DNA from: an uncultured Planctomycetaceae bacterium
Lineage (GTDB): Bacteria > Planctomycetota > Planctomycetia > Planctomycetales > Planctomycetaceae
Direction: 5' to 3'
NCBI GenBank assembly: GCA_903921605.1
Contig: CAIXQV010001044.1
Location: 1 to 24,185 of the forward strand
DNA: 24,185 nt
Every line of letters starts with the position of its first letter. The stretch's first letter is position 1. Under the pieces are notes generated by a model that was given only the letters and a program-made list of their open reading frames with translations, did not search any database and had not been told where the DNA came from. Shown here in pieces: positions 24,129 to 24,185 of this stretch. A program made the position numbers and the translations under genes.

Positions 24129-24185
24129 TTAACGGCGAGCCGCAGGCGGAGGCGAATTTCGGCAACGCCTGTGGCTTGCCGTTAA
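24129..24185. repeat. Inverted repeat at the window's right end
   Basis: TTAACGGCGAGCCGCAGGCG (24129-24148) and its inverted partner (24166-24185) match at 18 of 20 positions with a 17-nt loop, 60 bp after the arsA stop. It could act as a terminator hairpin or be a dispersed REP-like repeat; I recall similar GTTAACGGC-type repeats in planctomycete genomes. It may extend past the window. Confidence 0.65.

Overview
The window looks like chromosomal DNA of a planctomycete, probably order Planctomycetales. This is inferred from gene content: two DUF1501 proteins, a very large secreted PQQ-type beta-propeller protein, secreted Gly-rich and Pro/Ser-rich proteins of planctomycete type, a receiver-like protein with degenerate active-site residues, weak or absent Shine-Dalgarno sites at many genes, and scattered intergenic inverted repeats. 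I see no tRNA, rRNA, CRISPR array, transposase or phage gene.

Layout. 1-996 is the 3' part of a DUF1501 gene, convergent with an NtrC-type sigma-54 activator (1004-2374, minus). A 2-Cys peroxiredoxin (2559-3107) follows, with a sigma70-like promoter and a perfect 16-bp terminator, then a 136-bp inverted-repeat element. A minus-strand pair (3339-4141) encodes a small membrane protein and a receiver-like protein without phosphoacceptor Asp; a frameshifted receiver remnant lies just upstream. 4623-7525 is an envelope or export cluster: a Wza-like lipoprotein with a duplicated export domain, a Gly-rich secreted protein translationally coupled to it, and a Pro/Ser-rich secreted protein. An RluA-family pseudouridine synthase follows (7541-8500).

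8611-8877 (minus) is a possible small gene overlapping the 5' end of a roughly 1570-residue PQQ beta-propeller protein that ends at 13477. Housekeeping genes come next: mraY (plus), then truB and csrA (minus). A leader of about 580 bp without a gene precedes a three-gene unit (16554-18700): an ExbB/TolQ/MotA-like proton-channel protein, a TolR-like protein with a long coiled coil, and a small single-helix protein resembling an ExbD periplasmic domain. This is a candidate proton-motive-force-driven envelope machine of unknown purpose. A complete DUF1501 gene with a Tat-like signal follows (18829-20226).

The right end (20335-24068) is an arsenic-response locus: ArsR repressor, an in-frame ArsM-ArsD fusion (arsenite methyltransferase joined to the arsenite metallochaperone), and the two-domain ArsA ATPase. 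All As(III)-binding cysteines expected in ArsM, ArsD and ArsA are present. Palindromic candidate operators precede arsR and the fusion gene. A 145-bp inverted-repeat element sits between the fusion gene and arsA, and another inverted repeat closes the window. No arsenite efflux permease (ArsB or Acr3) is present; if there is one it lies outside the window.

Most distinctive items: the ArsM-ArsD fusion, whose linker looks like translated former intergenic DNA; the ExbB/TolR/ExbD-like unit; the receiver-like gene plus broken receiver remnant; and four intergenic inverted-repeat elements of different sequence.
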